Shown here: piece after piece, positions 61,001-64,000 of the stretch | Layout of the letters: each line of letters opens with the position of its first letter | Numbering within the stretch: the first letter of the stretch is position 1 | Source: Todiramphus chloris collaris | Lineage: Eukaryota > Chordata > Aves > Coraciiformes > Alcedinidae | Length of the DNA stretch: 64,000 bases | Assembly (NCBI GenBank): GCA_025345505.1 | Contig: JANVCC010000185.1 | Coordinates: forward strand, 1,432,701 to 1,496,700 | Direction: 5' to 3' | Position numbers and translations under genes: made by a program | Notes under the pieces: generated by a model | The model's input: only the letters and a program-made list of their open reading frames with translations | Told to the model about the DNA's origin: nothing | Databases searched by the model: none

Positions 61001-62919
61001 GCAGGGTTTATAGCAGACCTCGCAACGCGCTGCTCTTCACTTCGTTCCAAACTTACTATCACCCACTGCACAAAAGCACGCTGCAGATTTGTTCTTGTGC
61101 GAGAGAACCCGAAACATTTTTGTACATATGTAACAAACACGCAGTTTGTTTTGATTCGGGGGGAGGGGGGAGAAGTTGTTTGTTTACTTTTACCTCCTCT
61201 AGAGCCTTAAGTCCTTGCGCAAAGCAAAAAGCAAAGACAGCTAATGGGGAAGACCCGAAAGAAACTGAAGCTTTCCTTCAGCATGTGCTGGACCGATTAC
61301 TTTCATCCAGTACTTGCAGAGATCACAAAACCCCATCGCCATGAGCACTACTCTTTGCACTAAACCATTCCCACTATCAGAACTACATATAAATAAAATT
61401 ATGGCACTACATCGGTATGCTAGCCACCCAAAGCCAGTGATAGCTTAGTCCTTTAAGACATTAACTGAACTCTGAGTAGGGATCCTTTTATAATCGAAGT
61501 AGTTTCTTGTAAATTCACTTTAAATTATTTAGGATTTTTCTGCTTTGCTTTTCTGGTAACAAAAATATCCTGAGATCCAGATATGGTATTTAAGTACACA
61601 GTATTCTATGCCGCTATTTGTTATATACATGTGTGTATGTATATACATTACATAGAGATATAAAAAGGTATCATGCCACAATATTTATTCCAGAAAAGAT
61701 CATTTCATATGGCTTAATTGTATGGAGAAATAAGAACTTTTCCAAAGAAAACCAAACCCATTTAGATTAGATATCACATTCCACCCTTATAGTGTAAAGG
61801 CTGTTTTTCAGCCAGTACTCAGGATTAAATACTCTCACTGCCACCTTTAAGTAAATTTCTACATAACATTAAGAGAAATAACACATACTGATGAAGTTTT
61901 AAAAACCGAGAACAAATATCTTTCCTTCATATGCCCGTATCAGTTTACAAGATAGCATTTAACGAAAATACGGGATCATTTCACTTCAGAATTATCATTT
62001 CTTAACAAAGAAAGTTGTACACTTAAAATGTTGAATCAAGTTAAACCGCTTCAGAAATATCTTCCACTGCACTAGCTTAACCCTGGTTAGAAAGATGCAT
62101 CTTTTTATTATCTAAATGTATTAATACCCAAGTACTACGCATCAGCAGACATGAGAGAAAAAGTGGTAAAGTTATAAAAAATTGCATCCATCCGTCTCCC
62201 TGAAACACGTCTTCTTGTTCTGTTTGCCATGTTTGTAAACCCAGTGTTCAAATCTATTAAAAGTAATTGAAAAAATAATAATTTAAAGGCACTCGACTTT
62301 GTTTTTTTTGTTGTTTATAAATATTATGTCTACCTCAGTGTAGACATCCTACCTGAAAAATAACGCAGAATTGGATTCTTTGGTGTTTGTGTTTCCATTC
62401 TGCAGACAAAAAAATTCACTGTGCCAAAATGTTATCTGTATAAAAGCATACTTTGCCCCTTCCTAAAACTTTGGAAGGCCAGACAGGCTGGGGGAAGGGA
62501 AGGAGTTCTTGGACGCTACCAAAAGGCTGGTCTATCTTTCTGTTTTCTTGCAAGAGCAGTACCGTTCATTTTGCCCAAGCGTTACTATTACTATGCATAT
62601 TATTAATAATTAACAGTTTCATGCCTTTCCCCACGGTTTTATTTAATCTTTTGGGGTGCCTTTATGCTTAATTTTCTTCTGATTTAGCATTTTGCATATG
62701 TTTCCCCCCGATCTGTTATTTTAAGGCAAAAATCTGTATCTTTGAGGGGTTTATTATGTTTAGGAGTCTGAATGACTCTCCCATTCCTTCGGCTCCTACC
62801 GTTTCGGTCTCTCCCCTGTCTATAGCCGAGCTGATGGCCGGTGCTTCGCTTTTGGTCCTCCGATCCATCTCGTCGATGACCCCGTGCATCTCCGAGCCGG
62901 ACAGACTGTGGAAAAGCAT
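42803..62919 (-). CDS. LHX2: LHX2, LIM/homeobox transcription factor (whole coding span, 5 exons)
   Basis: This is the full coding span of a nuclear LIM-homeodomain transcription factor. In the family, LHX2 binds TAAT-type sites, uses LDB cofactors through its LIM domains, and patterns forebrain, eye, limb and hair follicle. Five exons join in phase (120+203+383+206+288 nt) into 399 aa plus stop, against about 406 aa in mammals. LIM1 has ligands C53, C56, H74, C77, C80, C83, C102 and D105. LIM2 has C115, C118, H137, C140, C143, C146, C165 and H168. A basic stretch KGRPRKRKS sits at 215-223, the homeodomain at about 259-318 (recognition helix with W306 and N309), and the protein ends TLTNLF. 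All introns are GT-AG. The N-terminus MLFHSLSGSEMHGVIDEMDRR and the Ser/Thr/Pro-rich tail separate it from LHX9. No frameshift or premature stop was found. Confidence 0.97.
43091..50427 (-). other. LHX2: LHX2 intron 4
   Basis: GT-AG intron of 7.3 kb that interrupts the homeodomain. It is mostly AT-rich unique sequence. A short GC-richer region lies at about 44,250-44,560, with no recognisable exon. A direct repeat AGATATTATTAAATG occurs twice at 49169-49183 and 49186-49200. TAAT-rich patches lie at about 47,030-47,065 and 47,500-47,650. Confidence 0.85.
47500..47650. promoter_or_regulatory. Candidate homeodomain-motif cluster in LHX2 intron 4
   Basis: TTTAATTATGAACAATTGAG near 47,517-47,536 is followed by ATGAATTAAATTGCATATAT near 47,583-47,602 and further AT-rich motifs. 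A related patch with GTAATTAG lies at about 47,051. TAATTA and TAATTAG are the class of site LHX2 binds, so self-regulation is possible but untested. Confidence 0.3.
50428..50633 (-). CDS. LHX2: LHX2 coding exon 4 (most of the homeodomain)
   Basis: The acceptor is a pyrimidine-rich tract ending in TTAAG at 50634. The first two bases complete Ala236 and the frame continues LSCNENDGDHLDRDQQ. Residues 259-304 are homeodomain positions 1-46, including KRMRTSFKHHQLRTMKSYFA and the LTKRVLQ end of helix 2 and the turn. The exon ends with CAG (Gln304) before donor GTAAGA. This interruption between homeodomain positions 46 and 47 is the intron position I recall for LHX2 and LHX9. No separate long open frame marks this exon because it is short, so it was found by direct translation. 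Confidence 0.96.
54650..55200. promoter_or_regulatory. Intronic CpG island in LHX2 intron 3
   Basis: This is a sharply bounded GC- and CpG-rich block (for example GGGGCGGGCTCCGCTCC near 54,967) between AT-rich intron sequences. It includes a 12-C run at 54717-54728. It could be an alternative or antisense promoter, or simply an intragenic island. No exon or known transcript was recognised. Confidence 0.5.
55064..55134 (-). repeat. C-rich/G-rich low-complexity tract with G-quadruplex potential
   Basis: The plus strand is a run of CCCC blocks separated by two-base spacers (TG, GA, AA, AG). On the minus strand, the sense strand of LHX2, it reads as about ten GGGG blocks with short loops such as CA, CT and TC. 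Any four adjacent blocks satisfy the standard G4 pattern, so folding could occur in the displaced DNA strand or in the pre-mRNA. Confidence 0.8.
55419..55438. repeat. A20 homopolymer
   Basis: Twenty consecutive A bases follow a GGGGGAGGGGTAG stretch and lead into A-rich sequence up to about 55,480. No recognisable retroposon body or target duplication was seen on either side. Confidence 0.9.
56060..56112. repeat. A-rich homopolymer block
   Basis: Long A runs are interrupted by a single T, then AGAGAGGGGG, then a further 12-A run. It is followed by unique sequence. No retroposon body was recognised on either side. Confidence 0.9.
56460..56720. promoter_or_regulatory. Candidate enhancer in LHX2 intron 3 (distal block)
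   Basis: This AT-rich unique block has a dense set of TAAT-type and related motifs, including ATAAATTAGTCGATTAATGG near 56,610-56,632, and a CAGCTG E-box near 56,698. Such packing without simple-repeat structure is typical of conserved developmental enhancers. Conservation was not tested. Confidence 0.35.
57475..57570. repeat. A-rich low-complexity tract
   Basis: A runs of 6 to 12 bases are separated by CCC, CC, C or G, starting near 57,498. The tract lies just downstream of a CpG-rich patch (about 57,260-57,380). It has no coding meaning. Confidence 0.85.
57834..57854. repeat. G21 homopolymer
   Basis: Twenty-one consecutive G bases sit inside an AG-rich stretch (AAAGGAAGGGGAAAG before it). 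Runs this long are prone to slippage and to sequencing error, so the stated length is uncertain. Confidence 0.9.
58480..58620. promoter_or_regulatory. Candidate enhancer in LHX2 intron 3, next to exon 3
   Basis: This AT-rich block lies about 60-200 bases beyond the exon 3 donor. It contains a CAGCTG E-box near 58,496, TAATTGC near 58,532, TAATTA near 58,561 and ATTATTAACGG near 58,581. The motif mix resembles known forebrain and eye enhancers, but this is inference from appearance. Confidence 0.35.
58681..59063 (-). CDS. LHX2: LHX2 coding exon 3 (LIM2 domain and linker)
   Basis: This exon starts after TTTTGCAG at 59064 and completes the split Arg codon, then reads RFSVQRCARC. It encodes LIM2 (C115 to H168) and the linker to the homeodomain. 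The linker includes GLPYYNGVGTVQKGRPRKRK and the SPGPGADLAAYNA segment. The piece after HFNHSDVAA is short (GKGPALGAGSANTLG). From memory, mammalian LHX2 has a polyalanine run here, which would account for the 7-residue length difference. The exon ends GCAG before donor GTAAGA, leaving one base of an Ala codon. The upstream open frame (59,064 to about 59,340) is intron 2 read-through. Confidence 0.96.
59064..59806 (-). other. LHX2: LHX2 intron 2
   Basis: Short (743 bp), GC-rich GT-AG intron between the two LIM exons. With exons 2 and 3 it forms a CpG-rich stretch from about 58,680 to 60,250. Open frames on both strands here result from GC richness and show no family similarity. Confidence 0.9.
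59807..60009 (-). CDS. LHX2: LHX2 coding exon 2 (LIM1 domain)
   Basis: This exon encodes residues 41-108, nearly all of it the first LIM zinc-binding domain, with CAGC at 53-56 and the terminal ligands C102 and D105. The acceptor region reads CCCCCAGCAG followed by ACC ATG CCT. The downstream AG (ending at 60010) gives the usual TETTMPS junction and was chosen. Using the upstream AG (ending 60013) would add one Gln in frame. The exon ends AG at 59807 before the donor GTACAG, splitting an Arg codon (phase 2). Confidence 0.96.
60010..62799 (-). other. LHX2: LHX2 intron 1
   Basis: GT-AG intron of about 2.8 kb. It contains AT-rich blocks at about 60,380-60,500, 60,770-60,880 and 61,370-62,330 that look like candidate conserved non-coding sequence. 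A purine GA run lies at 60903-60920, and a TA/GT-rich patch (TATATACATGTGTGTATG) at about 61,622-61,655. The last 250 bases before exon 2 are CpG-rich. No other coding exon was recognised. Confidence 0.85.
61370..62330. promoter_or_regulatory. Candidate enhancer block in LHX2 intron 1
   Basis: This AT-rich, non-repetitive block shows no coding signal or recognisable transposon. It carries several octamer-like, E-box and TAAT-type motifs. Its texture resembles the conserved non-coding elements common around developmental regulators. This is inference without an alignment. Confidence 0.3.
62800..62919 (-). CDS. LHX2: LHX2 coding exon 1 (aa 1-40)
   Basis: This exon encodes the N-terminal 40 residues before LIM1, from MLFHSLSG to GETET. 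The ATG at 62919 was chosen because it matches the usual LHX2 start and has G at -3. Two in-frame upstream ATGs (63027 and 63003) both have T at -3. The exon ends on codon ACG at 62800, followed by the donor GTAGGA starting at 62799, so the junction is phase 0. The region lies inside the promoter CpG island. The exact junction is supported by the matching phase of the exon 2 acceptor. Confidence 0.95.
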
Positions 62920-62950
62920 CGCTGAGGAAGCGGAGGAGGAGGCCCCGAGT

Positions 62951-62964
62951 TGCTGCTGCTGCTG
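62951..62964 (-). repeat. Short CAG trinucleotide run in the LHX2 5' leader
   Basis: A (TGC)4TG run on the plus strand reads as CAG repeats in the transcript, 32 bases upstream of the LHX2 ATG. In the open N-terminal extension it would encode five glutamines. The run is short and probably stable. Confidence 0.7.
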
Positions 62965-63912
62965 ACAGTTGTCGGGGTCCCTGCAGGAGCCCAGAACTTG
63001 CATTAACCGGAGCCCTCCCCCATGCATCTAGCACGGCCGCCCCGTCTCTCCTTGAGCTCCGGGCTTTTCACCCCGGCAAAGATCTCCGAAGCGCAGCGCA
63101 GGCACTGATCCGAGGTTTCAAGGGGACGGGGTGCAGAAAAGGCGGGCGAAGGGGATGAGGGAGAGGGGATAACTGGTGGTGTAAGCTTCGGGGCTTGGAT
63201 CTAGTCTGTTGCGCGGCCCCGGCACATCCCTCTAGGAGGCTTCTTCAATGCAGGGCTCATTGCCCCAGGTGCAGTCCCAGGCTTTATGCAGTGGCCCAGC
63301 TGGCAGAAGGCTGGGCAGGTTTACGGTTGGGGGGGATTAATAAATAATAGAAATATAAAAAATTAAACCATCTTCGGTGCGAAATAAATTAAAAAAAAAA
63401 AAAATCATAACAACGACAAGCCCCCTACATCGTACTGTGCGAAATTTAGAGGAAAGCGAGGGAGAGGGAGGCTGGAGCAGGCGGAGAGCAGGCTGGTGCT
63501 GCAGGGAGGATGGGGCGGATGCCCACCGTACGCACTCACAGTCCAGAGGGCTGGCAGCGGCGGCAGCTCAGGGGCAAAGTTTGCTCCTTCCCCCGCTCCT
63601 CCCCCAGCCCGCTGGAGCTCACTGGGAAAAGAAAAAGCCAAGGGGAAGGAGGAAGAGTTGGATGGGCACCAGATGGGACGGGCACTCGGCGGCGGCCCCC
63701 CTCTCTCCTTAAAGCGGCGCGGCGCGGCCCGCGGGGCCCGGGGCGGCTGCTCGGAAGGCGGCCGCGCCGCGGGGAGGGAAGGGGGGGAGCGGAGCTGGGG
63801 CCGGAGCCGCCGCCCGGCGCGGTGCCTGCGAGCGGCGCGTCTGCAGCCCGGGCGCCGCGCGAGGCTCCGCGCCTTTTCTACAGCCCCTCTGACATCATGT
63901 CCTGCCCCGCCG

Positions 63913-63919
63913 CCATTGG
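63913..63919 (-). promoter_or_regulatory. CCAAT box
   Basis: The minus strand reads GCAGCCAATGGCGGC around these bases. CCAATGG flanked by GC sequence is a good NF-Y type site, and the overlapping GCCGCCAT on the plus strand fits a YY1 core. It sits about 1 kb upstream of the LHX2 start codon in the promoter CpG island. Confidence 0.5.
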
Positions 63920-64000
63920 CTGCCGCTGCGCCCGGGCCCGCCGGCATGTGCTCGGGGCTGGGAGGCGCGGAGCGGAGCGGCGCGGGGCCGCCGAACCCGC

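Larger units (their letters stand above)
62800..64000 (-). promoter_or_regulatory. LHX2: LHX2 promoter and 5'UTR CpG island
   Basis: The sequence upstream of the LHX2 start becomes very GC- and CpG-rich towards the right edge, with runs such as GGCGCGGCCCGCGG near 63,718-63,735. On the minus strand a CCAATGG box lies at 63919-63913, embedded in a GCCGCCAT motif of the YY1 type on the plus strand. A TGACATCA element lies near 63,888-63,895. No TATA box was seen in a convincing position, in line with a CpG-island promoter. The transcription start is probably between about 63,400 and 63,950, but the sequence does not fix it. A 14-A run lies at 63391-63404. Confidence 0.7.

Noticed and set aside
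42803..62919. Identification as LHX9 rather than LHX2
   Set aside because: LIM domains and homeodomain are similar in both, but the N-terminus, the GLPYYNGVGTVQ linker with PGPGADLAAYNA, and the C-terminal SVLTSVPG segment fit LHX2.
63666..63679. Weak CTCF-like motif GCACCAGATGGGAC near the promoter
   Set aside because: Two mismatches to the core, including the invariant C of GGC, so not reported as a site.
1..64000. CRISPR arrays, phage or bacterial operons, endogenous retroviruses
   Set aside because: No regularly spaced repeats, no prokaryotic gene organisation, and no LTR pair or retroviral gene motifs were seen on either strand.

Overview
The window looks like a stretch of vertebrate nuclear genome, most likely a bird or another sauropsid. 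It has long non-coding spans, GT-AG introns and alternating CpG-rich and AT-rich blocks. It has almost no transposable elements I can recognise by eye. The only gene I can support is LHX2, a LIM-homeodomain transcription factor, on the minus strand. All five coding exons are present and intact. With phases checked, they join into 399 codons plus stop: 62919-62800, 60009-59807, 59063-58681, 50633-50428 and 43090-42803. The paralogue LHX9 was excluded because the N-terminus, the LIM2-homeodomain linker and the C-terminus all follow LHX2. The species call is inference from the protein and the low repeat content.

Layout. 1-42,000 is non-coding and lies downstream of LHX2. From mammalian gene order I would expect NEK6 beyond the left edge, but no NEK6 exon was seen. 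This desert holds two CpG-rich islands with no assignable gene (about 16,950-18,100 and 29,000-30,080), a moderately GC-rich patch (25,730-26,310), several short tandem repeats, and one 10-N assembly gap inside a 17-bp minisatellite. 41,700-42,802 is the probable LHX2 3'UTR. 43,091-62,799 holds four introns. Intron 3 (8 kb) contains a CpG island, a dense run of G4-type tracts on the transcribed-sense strand, and long A and G homopolymers. Introns 1, 3 and 4 also contain AT-rich blocks with homeodomain-type TAAT motifs that look like candidate conserved enhancers. 62,920-64,000 is the 5'UTR and promoter CpG island.

No CRISPR array, mobile operon, viral gene or other discrete novel system is present. 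The most useful leads concern LHX2: a tandem CAGCAG acceptor at exon 2, an open in-frame N-terminal extension with a short uORF, a linker without the mammalian polyalanine run, a possible intron-4 read-through isoform, and intronic G-quadruplex potential. The two orphan CpG islands downstream are the next best targets. GC, CpG and conservation statements are visual judgements, not computed values.
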